Shown here in pieces: positions 1 to 8,522 of a stretch of DNA of 64,000 nucleotides. The notes below the pieces were generated by a model. That model was not told the origin of the DNA, did no database searches, and was given only the letters and a program-made list of their open reading frames with translations. A program made the position numbers and the translations under genes. Source of the stretch: Bacteroides caecigallinarum (GTDB lineage: Bacteria > Bacteroidota > Bacteroidia > Bacteroidales > Bacteroidaceae). The DNA is taken from contig NZ_JADYTJ010000001.1 of assembly GCF_021531075.1 (NCBI RefSeq), positions 1-64,000 on the forward strand, in the 5' to 3' direction. Numbering within the stretch: the first letter of the stretch is position 1; every line of letters begins with the position of its first letter.

Positions 1-48
1 CAGTTTGTTGATTCATGTGAAGTGATCTGAAAAGTAAATAAAGATATT

Positions 49-157
<109 letters not shown>

Positions 158-170
158 TTAATAGAGAAAG

Positions 171-202
171 ATCCCCGAGGTAGAGATACTTCGGGGATTT
201 TC
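171..202 (+). terminator. rRNA operon terminator
   Basis: Inverted repeat atccccga (171-178) and tcggggat (191-198), followed by a short T-rich stretch. It lies 14 bases after the 5S rRNA and fits an intrinsic terminator for the rRNA operon. Confidence 0.75.
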
Positions 203-277
203 GCGTTTATTGGGATTCAAAATTACAGGGCATTATATGTTTCTCGCACGATAATGTTCAAAACTACCCTTTATAAA

Positions 278-325
278 CGAATTACACCCCAAAAGCTTTT
301 GGTTTAGCTTTTGGGGTGTAATTCG
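278..325. terminator. Perfect 20-bp inverted repeat, bidirectional terminator
   Basis: The arms 278-297 and 306-325 are exact reverse complements, with an 8-base loop. The element lies between the converging 5S rRNA and rnc genes. Its likely job is to end the minus-strand acpP-fabF-rnc transcript and any read-through from the rRNA operon. T-runs beside the stem are weak, so it could instead act as an mRNA 3' stabiliser. Confidence 0.6.
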
Positions 326-362
326 TCTTGAAAAGGTTTTTTTCTTTTTGTACTTAGAGTAT

Positions 363-1301
363 TTATTTTTCTTTCTCAGTTTCTTCCTGGGCAAAAGCAG
401 CTTCCTCTGCCTCGGAAATTATTTTCTCGTCATCACTATATGTCTTTTCAATAGAGTCGAATTTATATTCTTCTTCAATTATTGTATCTAGATTATTCTG
501 TGTGTCATTGTGTACAGGTTTCTCTGCATTTTCTCTTTCATTTTTGGCTGCAAATATAGCATCAATGAATAACGAATCCTTTTTAATCATATTCATTGTG
601 GTATGGGCAGCTTCCTGCTGTGACTCTTTCTTTGAATAACCTTTACCTATGCCTCCAGGAATGTTTTCAACAATAATTTGACTTTCAAAAATAGGATTCT
701 GACTCTCGTCCAAACTTTGTCCTATTAGTCGGAACTCTATTTCAAATTTATTTTTCTGACTCCATTCTATTAATTTTGATTTGAAATTGACTTCTTTACG
801 AGATATTTTGTCGAGATTTATATATTGGCCAATAATCCGTTTTTCCATGAACTTCTTACAAGCCCTGTATCCGCGGTCAAGATAAATTGCTCCTATAAGT
901 GCTTCGAATGCGTTTCCACTCATATAGCTGTTGTGTGAAGATTGTTTGGAAGAATATTTTATAAGTTTATCCAGACCGATATTTATGGCAATATTGTTTA
1001 ATGTCTCTCTTTGTACGATTTTCGATCTTGTATTTGTAAGAAAGCCTTCTCTTTTACCTTCAAATCTTTTATATACAATATCAGCTACTACAGCGTCCAG
1101 TATTGCATCTCCTAAAAACTCTAGTCGTTCATTGTTTATAAGCTTACCTTGAGTCTTTACAGATGATGATTTGTGAAGTAGGGCTTGTTTGTATATTTCA
1201 ATGTTATGGGGATAAAACCCTAAAATCCTATAAAAACGAAAATAAGGCTCCTTTTCCTTTCGGAAAAAGAGTCTTATTCTATCTGTAATATTTGCTAACA
1301 C
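363..1301 (-). CDS. rnc: Ribonuclease III
   Basis: Double-strand-specific endoribonuclease that matures rRNA and some mRNAs. The signature NERLEFLGD is at residues 57-65 and the second catalytic helix AFEALIGAIYLD near 131-142, with the catalytic acidic residues present. A double-stranded RNA-binding domain spans about 171-240. The last 70 residues are an acidic, Glu-rich tail not usual in short RNase III proteins. The only plausible start is a GTG, 3 bases after the fabF stop, so translation is probably coupled to fabF. It is the last gene of an acpP-fabF-rnc operon. Confidence 0.97.
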   Translation of the reverse strand: MLANITDRIRLFFRKEKEPYFRFYRILGFYPHNIEIYKQALLHKSSSVKTQGKLINNERLEFLGDAILDAVVADIVYKRFEGKREGFLTNTRSKIVQRETLNNIAINIGLDKLIKYSSKQSSHNSYMSGNAFEALIGAIYLDRGYRACKKFMEKRIIGQYINLDKISRKEVNFKSKLIEWSQKNKFEIEFRLIGQSLDESQNPIFESQIIVENIPGGIGKGYSKKESQQEAAHTTMNMIKKDSLFIDAIFAAKNERENAEKPVHNDTQNNLDTIIEEEYKFDSIEKTYSDDEKIISEAEEAAFAQEETEKEK

Positions 1302-1304
1302 AGT

Positions 1305-2570
1305 TTATTCAGTGTATTTTTTAACGATTACACAAGCATTGTGACCGCCAAAACCAAATGTATTACTCAATGCAGCACGTACTGTACGTTTTTGAGCTGT
1401 ATTGAATGTAAAATTAAGGTTATAGTCGATATTTTCATCGTTGTCACCTTCTTCGTGGTTAATTGTTGGAGGTACAATGTCATTCTTAACAGACAAAACA
1501 CTCGCAATGGCTTCTACACCACCAGTGGCTCCAAGCAAATGACCTGTCATAGACTTAGTAGAGCTAATGTTAAGTTTATAAGCATGTTCGCCGAAAACTT
1601 CTTTGATAGCTTTTACTTCAGAAACGTCTCCTACAGGAGTTGATGTTCCGTGAACATTGATGTAGTCGATGTCTTCCGGTTGCATTCCTGCATCTTCCAG
1701 TGCATTCATCATAACCAATTTAGCACCAAGTCCTTCAGGATGAGATGCAGTAAGATGATGTGCATCTGCAGAAGCACCAACACCGGCAAGTTCTGCATAA
1801 ATCTTGGCTCCACGAGCTTTGGCATGTTCCAGTTCCTCAAGAATCAGAATACCTGCACCTTCTCCCATAACGAATCCGTCACGGCTTGCACTGAATGGAC
1901 GTGAAGCGCGACTTGGATCATCATTGCGAGTAGAGAGTGCGTGCATTGCATTAAAACCACCAACACCAGCTGCGAAGATAGCTGCTTCAGCACCACCTGT
2001 TACTATTATATTAGCTTTGCCTAAGCGGATATAGTTGAAAGCGTCGGCAATGGCATTTGATGATGAAGCACATGCAGAAGTAGTAGTGAAGTTAGGTCCG
2101 TGGAAACCGTACATGATAGAAATCTGGCCGGATGCGATGTCGGCAATCATTTTTGGTATGAAGAAAGGACTGAATTTTGGTCCAATAGTATCTTTTGTCT
2201 GTTCGTATCCACCGACTTCCTCTTCGAAAGTACGGATACCACCGATACCAACACCCAAAATAACACCAACTTTGTTCAAGTCTTCTTTTTCTACATCAAT
2301 AGCAGCATCTGTTACAGCTTCTTTGGCTGCAGCTACTGCGTATTGTGTATAGAGGTCCATCTTGCGAGCCTCTTTACGGTCCATATAATCTGCCGCATTG
2401 AAGTTTTTAACTTCACATGCAAACTGAGTCTTAAACTTTGAAGCATCAAAGTGAGTAATAGGTCCTGCCCCACTTACTCCATTGATAAGATTGTTCCAAA
2501 ATTCTGGAACAGTATTACCCAATGGTGTTAATGCGCCAAGACCTGTTACTACTACTCTCTTTAATTCCAT
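1305..2570 (-). CDS. fabF: Beta-ketoacyl-ACP synthase II
   Basis: Elongating condensing enzyme of type II fatty acid synthesis; it joins malonyl-ACP to acyl-ACP in the cytoplasm. The thiolase-fold catalytic triad is visible: Cys167 in TTSACASSS, His308 in NVHGTSTPVGD and His344 in KSMTGHLLGATGG. The length of 421 residues is normal for FabF. It follows acpP by 17 bases, the conserved acpP-fabF pairing, and precedes rnc. All residues expected for activity are present, so this should be an active enzyme. Confidence 0.98.
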   Translation of the reverse strand: MELKRVVVTGLGALTPLGNTVPEFWNNLINGVSGAGPITHFDASKFKTQFACEVKNFNAADYMDRKEARKMDLYTQYAVAAAKEAVTDAAIDVEKEDLNKVGVILGVGIGGIRTFEEEVGGYEQTKDTIGPKFSPFFIPKMIADIASGQISIMYGFHGPNFTTTSACASSSNAIADAFNYIRLGKANIIVTGGAEAAIFAAGVGGFNAMHALSTRNDDPSRASRPFSASRDGFVMGEGAGILILEELEHAKARGAKIYAELAGVGASADAHHLTASHPEGLGAKLVMMNALEDAGMQPEDIDYINVHGTSTPVGDVSEVKAIKEVFGEHAYKLNISSTKSMTGHLLGATGGVEAIASVLSVKNDIVPPTINHEEGDNDENIDYNLNFTFNTAQKRTVRAALSNTFGFGGHNACVIVKKYTE

Positions 2571-2587
2571 AAATTTTAGAGAATTAA

Positions 2588-2821
2588 TTATTTGTTAGCT
2601 TCGATGTAAGAGATAGCGTCGCCTACAGTCTGGATCTTTTCTGCCTGATCATCTGGAATAGAGATACCGAATTCTTTTTCGAATTCCATGATCAATTCAA
2701 CTGTATCCAAAGAGTCAGCACCTAGGTCGTTAGTAAAGCTAGCTGTTGCTACTACTTCTGATTCTTCTACACCTAATTTATCAACGATAATTTTCTGTAC
2801 TTTTGATGCAATTTCAGACAT
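2588..2821 (-). CDS. acpP: Acyl carrier protein
   Basis: Small acidic carrier of growing acyl chains for fatty acid and lipid A synthesis. At 77 residues it has the family length. The phosphopantetheine attachment serine is Ser37 in GADSLDTVE. It is the first gene of the acpP-fabF-rnc operon and has its own promoter-like sequence upstream. Confidence 0.98.
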   Translation of the reverse strand: MSEIASKVQKIIVDKLGVEESEVVATASFTNDLGADSLDTVELIMEFEKEFGISIPDDQAEKIQTVGDAISYIEANK

Positions 2822-2872
2822 AATTCTAAATTTTTAAGTTTATAAAATTGTTTTTTGATTAAATATTTGCTG

Positions 2873-2904
2873 CAAAGGAATAAATATTTCTTGTTTTCAC
2901 CAAA
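2873..2904 (-). promoter_or_regulatory. Putative acpP promoter
   Basis: On the minus strand, TTTG (2904-2901) is followed after 20 bases by TTCCTTTG (2880-2873). This is close to the Bacteroides -33/-7 pattern TTTG-N19-21-TAnnTTTG, with one base off in the -7 box. It lies about 50 bases before the acpP start. Confidence 0.5.
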
Positions 2905-2988
2905 TATTCAGCGAAATAAATGCATTTTTTTGCACAAAAACATCTGTATTGTGCATAAAATAGCATGTAATTCTCGTAAAAATCGTTA

Positions 2989-3999
2989 TTATTCTTTCCT
3001 AAGATTATAATTTCCTCTTATCTTTTCGAAATCCTCAGGATGGGCAATTAGTATATTGTAGTCATTCTTAGGATTGTAGCATGAAAGTATATTATCTTTT
3101 TTATCCGATGGCCCTAATGATTTTATGTTTTCTGGCAATGATGAATCTATATCTAAGTTAATTTGGAAAAAATCACATAATGATTTTAACGTCATCATTG
3201 TTGCATTATATTTCCCGTCAATTGAATATCCTGCAATATGTGGTGTGCCTATGTAGACTTTATTAAGTAGTTCAAGATTTATGTTTGGTTCGTTTTCCCA
3301 TACGTCTATTATGGTTTCCGATACACAATTTTTTCTGATTGCATTTAGTATAGCGTTAGTATCAATGACTTCCCCTCTCGAAGTGTTGATAATGACTGGC
3401 TTTTTACGTAATGAATTGAAAAAATTATTATCAGCTAGGTGGAATGTTTTATATTTCCCTTCTTTAATAAGTGGGGTGTGGAAAGTGATAATATCGCATT
3501 CCCTCACTATCGTGTCAATATCTACAAAACCACTCTCACCACAGTCTTTTCTTGGAGGATCATTCAACAGAACATTCATCCCATATCTTTTTGCCAAAGA
3601 CATTATTCTGGAACCGACATTGCCAACTCCGACTATGCCCATACAAATATTGTCTGTGTTTAATCCTTTCTCCTTCTTAAGCAAACTTATTACAGCATCT
3701 ATATACTGTTCAACGGCTCCTGCATTGCAACCAGGACAGTTTTTCCATACTATTCCTGCCTGTTTGCAATAATCTGTATCTATATGGTCAAAGCCAATTG
3801 TTGCAGTCCCTATGAACTTTACGCTGCTACCTTCCAGTAGTTGTCTGTTGCATTGAGTCCTTGTTCTCGTTATAATTGCATCTGCGTCTTTTACATATTC
3901 TGCATTAATTTCATTTCCTGGCAGATATACGACATCTTCTGTAATTTTAGCCAGAGTTTCTCTTATATAGGGAATTTTGTTGTCAACAACTATTTTCAT
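2989..3999 (-). CDS. pdxB: Erythronate-4-phosphate dehydrogenase
   Basis: NAD-dependent oxidation of 4-phospho-D-erythronate, the second step of the DXP-dependent pyridoxal phosphate pathway. The D-2-hydroxyacid dehydrogenase fold shows the nucleotide-binding motif GIVGVGNVGSR and the catalytic regions around TSRGE and GTPHIAGYS, with the C-terminal dimerisation part typical of PdxB. The start chosen is the ATG at 3999 (MKIVVDNKIPYI). An in-frame extension upstream would run over the end of the neighbouring exporter gene and is not conserved in character. It is probably transcribed with the upstream ABC exporter. Confidence 0.92.
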   Translation of the reverse strand: MKIVVDNKIPYIRETLAKITEDVVYLPGNEINAEYVKDADAIITRTRTQCNRQLLEGSSVKFIGTATIGFDHIDTDYCKQAGIVWKNCPGCNAGAVEQYIDAVISLLKKEKGLNTDNICMGIVGVGNVGSRIMSLAKRYGMNVLLNDPPRKDCGESGFVDIDTIVRECDIITFHTPLIKEGKYKTFHLADNNFFNSLRKKPVIINTSRGEVIDTNAILNAIRKNCVSETIIDVWENEPNINLELLNKVYIGTPHIAGYSIDGKYNATMMTLKSLCDFFQINLDIDSSLPENIKSLGPSDKKDNILSCYNPKNDYNILIAHPEDFEKIRGNYNLRKE

Positions 4000-4012
4000 A
4001 TTTTTATTCAGT

Positions 4013-5845
4013 CTAAAGGGCTTGCATGTCATTCAGCCTTTTGTAGTAACCGTTTTTCTTTAGTAATTCTTCATGTTTACCGCTTTCTACAATATTACCT
4101 TCATAAAGTACATATATTGTATCAGCATTTTTTATGGTTGATAATCTATGTGCAATAGCTATAGTGGTACGAGTTTTCATTAATCTTTCAAGTGCTTCCT
4201 GTACCAGTCTTTCGCTTTCTGTATCGAGTGCAGAGGTTGCTTCATCTAATATTAATATTGCAGGATTTTTTAAAATAGCTCTTGCTATTGATATCCTTTG
4301 ACGCTGTCCTCCTGAAAGACGGCATCCTCTATCACCTATGTTGGTATTATAACCTTCTTCTGTCTCCATAATGAAATCGTGAGCATTTGCTATCTTTGCA
4401 GCTTCAATAACTTGTTCCATTGTAGCATTTTCTACTCCAAATGTAATATTGTTCAGGAATGTGTCGTTAAATAAGATTGCTTCCTGATTTACATTTCCTA
4501 TTAGTGAACGTAAATCCTTAACTGCAAGATCTTTAACATCTATTCCGTCTATCATGACTTTTCCTTTTTGCACGTCATGGAAGCGTGGAATTAGGTCTAC
4601 TAGGGTAGATTTTCCTGATCCGCTTTGTCCTACAAGAGCTATTGTCTCACCTTTCTTTATTTTAAGATTAATATCATGCAGAATTTCATTTTCTCCATAG
4701 CTGAATGATACGTTTTGGAATGTTATATCACTTTTAAGCTCATTGATATGTACAGCATTGCTTTTTTCGATAATATTGTTTTCTGCTTTTAGGATTTTGT
4801 CCACTCTTTCCATCGAAGCTAATCCTTTAGGAATGCTGTATCCTGCTTTGGAGAATTCCTTCAGAGGGTTTATAACACTATACAATATAACCATATAGAA
4901 TATAAATGTCGGTGCATCTATTGATGATTTTTCTCCAAGTATCAGTGAACCTCCAAACCACAATACTATTACTATTAATATTGTACCAAGGAATTCACTC
5001 ATAGGATGTGCTAAAGCTTGACGTGTCGCTACTTTGTTTGTTGCTTGTCTGAACTCATTGCTGCATTTATTAAAGCGGTTTATCATTTTTTCTTCTGCTA
5101 CGAATGCTTTTATAATTCGCAAACCTCCAAGTGTTTCTTCAAGTTGTGACATCGTTTCGCTCCATTTGTCTTGAGCTTCCAACGATTTTCTTTTAAGTTT
5201 TCTTCCAACTTGTCCCATTACCCATCCCATTGTAGGCAGAACAAGTAGTGTGAATACTGTCAATTGCCAGCTTGTAATAAAGAGTGTAGCGAAGTATGAT
5301 ATAATAAGGATTGGATTCTTAAGTAACATATCCAGCGAACTGGTTATAGATGTCTCTATTTCTGTTACGTCACCGCTCATTCTTGCTATAATATCTCCTT
5401 TCCTTTCTGAAGAAAAGAAATTAAGTGGAAGGTACATTATTTTCGAGTATACCAGTGTCCTGATATCGCGTACTACTCCTGTACGTAGCGGAATCATTAC
5501 AGCTGATGACCCGAAATAACATGCTGTTTTAAGTAATGTCATTCCTGCCAGAAATAATCCAAGCCACAATAGTGTGTTTGACGAACCATATATTTCTATT
5601 AATTGGGATACATAATAATAGAAGTTATTTACAGCCGCATCTTTTAAAGGTGCACTTCCCCATTCCATGAATGTGTATACTTTATCACCTCCATCTGTCT
5701 TGAATAAAATATTCAGTATTGGTATTAACAATGAGAATGAGAAAACATTGAAAATTGCAGATAGCACATTTAATATTACTGCCCATGCAACAAATCTTTT
5801 ATACGGCGATACAAACCTTTTTAGTAAACTGAAAAATTCTTTCAT
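4013..5845 (-). CDS. MsbA-like ABC exporter (fused permease and ATPase)
   Basis: Inner membrane ABC exporter half-transporter acting as a homodimer. The N-terminal six-helix transmembrane domain covers about residues 1-330. The ATPase domain has Walker A GQSGSGKST (406-414), signature RLSGGQRQR (509-517) and Walker B ILILDEATSALD (530-541). The architecture matches MsbA and other lipid or drug exporters; the substrate cannot be told from sequence. I chose the ATG at 5845. An in-frame TTG at 5878 would overlap the stop of the upstream gene and adds 11 residues unlike the family. Confidence 0.9.
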   Translation of the reverse strand: MKEFFSLLKRFVSPYKRFVAWAVILNVLSAIFNVFSFSLLIPILNILFKTDGGDKVYTFMEWGSAPLKDAAVNNFYYYVSQLIEIYGSSNTLLWLGLFLAGMTLLKTACYFGSSAVMIPLRTGVVRDIRTLVYSKIMYLPLNFFSSERKGDIIARMSGDVTEIETSITSSLDMLLKNPILIISYFATLFITSWQLTVFTLLVLPTMGWVMGQVGRKLKRKSLEAQDKWSETMSQLEETLGGLRIIKAFVAEEKMINRFNKCSNEFRQATNKVATRQALAHPMSEFLGTILIVIVLWFGGSLILGEKSSIDAPTFIFYMVILYSVINPLKEFSKAGYSIPKGLASMERVDKILKAENNIIEKSNAVHINELKSDITFQNVSFSYGENEILHDINLKIKKGETIALVGQSGSGKSTLVDLIPRFHDVQKGKVMIDGIDVKDLAVKDLRSLIGNVNQEAILFNDTFLNNITFGVENATMEQVIEAAKIANAHDFIMETEEGYNTNIGDRGCRLSGGQRQRISIARAILKNPAILILDEATSALDTESERLVQEALERLMKTRTTIAIAHRLSTIKNADTIYVLYEGNIVESGKHEELLKKNGYYKRLNDMQAL

Positions 5846-5874
5846 CAATGTATTATTTGGTAAATTTTGATTTA

Positions 5875-6405
5875 TCAATCTTTGTTATCTTCATCTTTGA
5901 ACCATGAAGCATACATAAGATATCCGTTAGCTATCTTCTGGTTTAATTCTTTACTTTGTTCTGGATCTACTTTCTTTATGAATTTTGCAGGGACTCCACC
6001 CCAAAGAGTATGTGGCTCTATTTTTGTATTGGCCAATACCAAAGCACCTGCAGCAACAATAGCACCTTCACCTACTACTGCATTGTCCAATAAGGTAGAT
6101 CCCATGCCTATAAGTGCATTGTCTTTTACGCATGCACCGTGTAATGTAACATTGTGCCCTATGGATACATCATTGCCAATTTCAATGACTGATTTTTCGT
6201 ATAGTGTATGTAGTACTGTTCCGTCTTGGATATTTACTCTGTTGCCAATCCGAATAGAGTTTACATCACCTCTTAATACAGTATTGAACCAAATGCTACA
6301 GTCGTCTCCCATCACTACATCTCCTATTATTGTAGCATTGTCTGCAAGATAGCAGTTATTACCCATTTTGGGGGTGTAACCTCTTACTGATTTTATTAAT
6401 GCCAT
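5875..6405 (-). CDS. Gamma carbonic anhydrase-like hexapeptide protein
   Basis: Left-handed beta-helix protein of the gamma carbonic anhydrase/PaaY group, usually trimeric. Hexapeptide repeats run through most of its 176 residues (for example IGDVVMGDDCSIWFNTVLRGD). Candidate zinc ligands are the His in TVLHTLYE and the two in IGHNVTLHGA, which fits a metal site at the subunit interface. Activity is not certain, since many family members have none measured. It starts the minus-strand group that continues with the ABC exporter and pdxB. Confidence 0.88.
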   Translation of the reverse strand: MALIKSVRGYTPKMGNNCYLADNATIIGDVVMGDDCSIWFNTVLRGDVNSIRIGNRVNIQDGTVLHTLYEKSVIEIGNDVSIGHNVTLHGACVKDNALIGMGSTLLDNAVVGEGAIVAAGALVLANTKIEPHTLWGGVPAKFIKKVDPEQSKELNQKIANGYLMYASWFKDEDNKD

Positions 6406-6565
6406 ATGATATAAATATAAAAAAAGATTATTGACAAAAGTGCGAATTAATTCTATTATCTTATATCTTACACCTTCATTTTCTGTATTTTTACCAAGTT
6501 ATTTATCTATTTGTATTATATAAAACTGGATTATTAAATATTTTAATTTAAAAAAGTGCTTTTTA

Positions 6566-6597
6566 TTTGGTAATTAAATAATATGTTTTTATATTTG
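6566..6597 (+). promoter_or_regulatory. Consensus Bacteroides promoter without a gene
   Basis: TTTG (6566-6569), 20 bases, then TATATTTG (6590-6597). This is an exact match to the Bacteroidetes vegetative promoter pattern. It points into a 130-base stretch with no ATG that ends in a strong terminator, and both neighbouring genes are on the other strand. Confidence 0.7.
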
Positions 6598-6603
6598 CAC
6601 AGA

Positions 6604-6766
6604 AGTTAATAAAGATATTTGTTTAATATTTAAAATAACCCGTATCTCTTTAATCGTTTTTTAATTTGGATTTTAAGAAAATAATTCTATTCTAAGAAAA
6701 AAATCACATTCACTTGTTTTTCATTCATTCTAGAAAACGTTGCCCGTTGATGGGCAGCGTTTTTTG
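6604..6766 (+). ncRNA. Candidate small RNA, about 160 nt
   Basis: The 382-base gap between two minus-strand genes holds a consensus plus-strand promoter, then an AT-rich stretch without any ATG before the terminator hairpin. The hairpin (6734-6763, 12-bp stem) carries a T-run. This is the layout of an independent small RNA. I do not recognise its family. The 5' part looks poorly structured, so an antisense mode of action would be one guess. The 5' end is inferred as about 7 bases after the -7 box. Confidence 0.5.
6734..6766 (+). terminator. Strong intrinsic terminator
   Basis: Left arm 6734-6745 pairs with 6752-6763 over 12 bp (one G-U pair), with a 6-base loop and T-run 6760-6765. The T-run is on the plus strand, so it mainly ends a plus-strand transcript. 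It may also serve the minus-strand SUI1-type gene ending at 6788. Confidence 0.8.
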
Positions 6767-6787
6767 TTTGTATCTGTTATCCCTATA

Positions 6788-7129
6788 TTATTTTGTTTGT
6801 GTATATCCTTCAGACTTTAACAGCTCGATAATTTTTTGTTTGAAATCTCCTTGTATAATAATTTCCCCATTCTTGGCAGAACCTCCAACTCCACATTTGG
6901 TTTTAAGGATTTTCCCAAGTTCCTTAAGGTCATCATCACAGCCTGTAAATCCGGTTATTAACGTTACGGTTTTTCCTCCTCTTCCTTTTTTTTCTATTGA
7001 AACTCTGAGTTTTTGGTCTTTCTTATCAGGAGTTACACATTCTTCCTCTGTTTCCTCTGTTTGATATTTAAAATCTGGATTTGTGGAATACACAATGTTA
7101 AGTCTCTCTTTCCAATCATTATTTTTCAT
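6788..7129 (-). CDS. SUI1/eIF1-type translation factor (YciH-like)
   Basis: A 113-residue protein with a C-terminal SUI1 domain (about residues 40-113), including GGKTVTLITGF and the segment LGKILKTKCGVGGSAKNGEIIIQGD. The bacterial YciH family resembles eukaryotic initiation factor 1 and is thought to affect start-site fidelity on the small subunit. Its exact role in Bacteroidetes is unknown. The start is the ATG at 7129; the ORF can be extended upstream but that would cross the rex promoter region. It is divergent from rex. Confidence 0.9.
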   Translation of the reverse strand: MKNNDWKERLNIVYSTNPDFKYQTEETEEECVTPDKKDQKLRVSIEKKGRGGKTVTLITGFTGCDDDLKELGKILKTKCGVGGSAKNGEIIIQGDFKQKIIELLKSEGYTQTK

Positions 7130-7153
7130 ATTCTGGTAATATTTAATTTCAAT

Positions 7154-7161
7154 CAAAGATA
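7154..7161 (-). promoter_or_regulatory. -7 box upstream of the SUI1-type gene
   Basis: Minus-strand TATCTTTG (7161-7154), 24 bases before the start at 7129. It is an exact -7 match without a good -33 box at the expected spacing. Confidence 0.45.
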
Positions 7162-7176
7162 TAAACTTTTTCTTTA

Positions 7177-7212
7177 TTATGTGTGCGTTTACAAATAAAT
7201 AGACTAATTTTG
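7177..7212 (+). promoter_or_regulatory. rex promoter with possible operator dyad
   Basis: TAATTTTG (7205-7212) is a good -7 box 28 bases before the rex start. Just upstream an imperfect dyad, TTATGTGT (7177-7184) and ACAAATAA (7191-7198), overlaps where the -33 region would be. Rex proteins bind dyads with TTGTG-like arms, so autoregulation is possible. The match to the usual Rex site is loose. Confidence 0.4.
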
Positions 7213-7240
7213 CAATTAACAGTATAGTTTTATTTATGTC

Positions 7241-7891
7241 ATGACAGCGCCAGTTCGAAAAATATCGGATAATGTACCGGAACCTACACTTCGTCGTCTG
7301 CCTTGGTATTTGTCTTGTGCAAAACTGATGAGAAACCAAGGGGAAAAGTATGTATCATCTACACAGATTTCCAGACAGATAAATATTGATGCTTCACAAG
7401 TAGCAAAAGACTTATCGTATGTAGCTGTTTCAGGACGTACACGTGTTGGATATGATATTGATTGTCTTATTGGTGTGCTCGAAGATTTTCTTGGATTTAC
7501 CAATATGCATAAGGCATATTTGTTTGGTGTTGGTAGTCTTGGTGCTGCTTTGCTTCAGGATACAGGTCTTTCTCATTTCGGTCTTGAAATAGTGGGCGCA
7601 TTCGATGTAGATCCTAAAAAGGTGGGTACTAATATTGCCGGAATACCGGTCTACCACACCGATGAGTTTCCGGAAATAATAAAAAAATCTAATGTAAATA
7701 TTGGAATCCTTACAGTGCCAATCAGTATTGCTCAGACCATTACTGATTATATGATAGGCGAGGGTATAAAGGCGGTATGGAATTTTACACCGTTCAGAAT
7801 ACGTGTACCCGGAGATATTGTGGTGCAGAATACGTCGCTGTATGCACATCTGGCTGTTATGTTCAATCGTTTGAATGAAGAATTAAAATAA
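7241..7891 (+). CDS. rex: Redox-sensing transcriptional repressor Rex
   Basis: Senses the NADH/NAD ratio and controls fermentation and respiration genes. Residues about 1-80 form the winged-helix DNA-binding domain (conserved PEPTLRRLPWYL and SSTQISRQINIDASQVAKDL). The Rossmann domain follows, with GVGSLG at 96-101. The 216-residue length fits the family. It is the first gene of a plus-strand group with an FAA hydrolase and ispF. In a fermenting anaerobe, pta-ackA and similar genes would be plausible targets. Confidence 0.95.
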   Translation: MTAPVRKISDNVPEPTLRRLPWYLSCAKLMRNQGEKYVSSTQISRQINIDASQVAKDLSYVAVSGRTRVGYDIDCLIGVLEDFLGFTNMHKAYLFGVGSLGAALLQDTGLSHFGLEIVGAFDVDPKKVGTNIAGIPVYHTDEFPEIIKKSNVNIGILTVPISIAQTITDYMIGEGIKAVWNFTPFRIRVPGDIVVQNTSLYAHLAVMFNRLNEELK

Positions 7892-7904
7892 CCGATATAC
7901 ATAT

Positions 7905-8522
7905 ATGAAGATTATAGCAACAGGGATGAACTATTCCCTTCACTGCAAGGAACTTCATGCCGATGAAGCCTTGCCACAGGAACCGGTAATTTTTATGAAA
8001 CCGGATTCTGCATTACTTAAGGACAGCAAACCTTTTTTTATTCCGGATTTTTCGAAACAGACAGACTACGAGACAGAACTGGTAGTACGTATCAACAGAC
8101 TGGGGAAGAATATCTCCGAGCGTTTTGCACATCGTTATTATGATGCTGTGACAGTAGGTATTGATTTTACAGCTCGTGATTTGCAGAAAAAATTCCGTTC
8201 GGAGGGAAAACCCTGGGAACTGTGTAAAGGCTTCGACAGTTCTGCCGCTATCGGTGATTGGGTAAGTATCGATAGGTTTAATGATATACAGGATATACAC
8301 TTTCGTCTTGACATTGACGGTAAAACCGTACAGACCGGTCATACCCGCGATATGCTTTTCGGAGTGGACAGGATAATAGCCTATGTCAGTCAGTTCTGTA
8401 CACTGAAAATAGGAGATTTGCTGTTTACCGGTACTCCGGCAGGAGTAGGGCCGGTGAGTATAGATAATCATTTGGAGGGATATCTTGAAAATGAAAAAGT
8501 TCTGGATTTTTATATACGATGA
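7905..8522 (+). CDS. Fumarylacetoacetate hydrolase family protein
   Basis: Short FAH-fold metal-dependent hydrolase or decarboxylase of 205 residues. Conserved pieces are the metal-binding YETELVV, GIDFTARDLQ and the loop LLFTGTPAGVGPV. Members act on acylpyruvates or oxaloacetate; the substrate here is not known. It starts 13 bases after rex and overlaps the ispF start by 4 bases (ATGA), so it is likely translated together with ispF. Confidence 0.88.
   Translation: MKIIATGMNYSLHCKELHADEALPQEPVIFMKPDSALLKDSKPFFIPDFSKQTDYETELVVRINRLGKNISERFAHRYYDAVTVGIDFTARDLQKKFRSEGKPWELCKGFDSSAAIGDWVSIDRFNDIQDIHFRLDIDGKTVQTGHTRDMLFGVDRIIAYVSQFCTLKIGDLLFTGTPAGVGPVSIDNHLEGYLENEKVLDFYIR

Noticed and set aside
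1-48. 23S rRNA 3' end
   Set aside because: The sequence before the 5S gene looks like spacer; no 23S terminal sequence is recognisable.
6604-6766. 6S RNA or another named RNA family as identity of the candidate RNA
   Set aside because: The 5' and 3' parts do not pair into the long rod with central bubble expected of 6S RNA, and I cannot match any other family by eye.
7130-7339. Longer N-terminus for the SUI1-type protein
   Set aside because: The extension would cross the rex promoter and start codon and reads like non-coding sequence.
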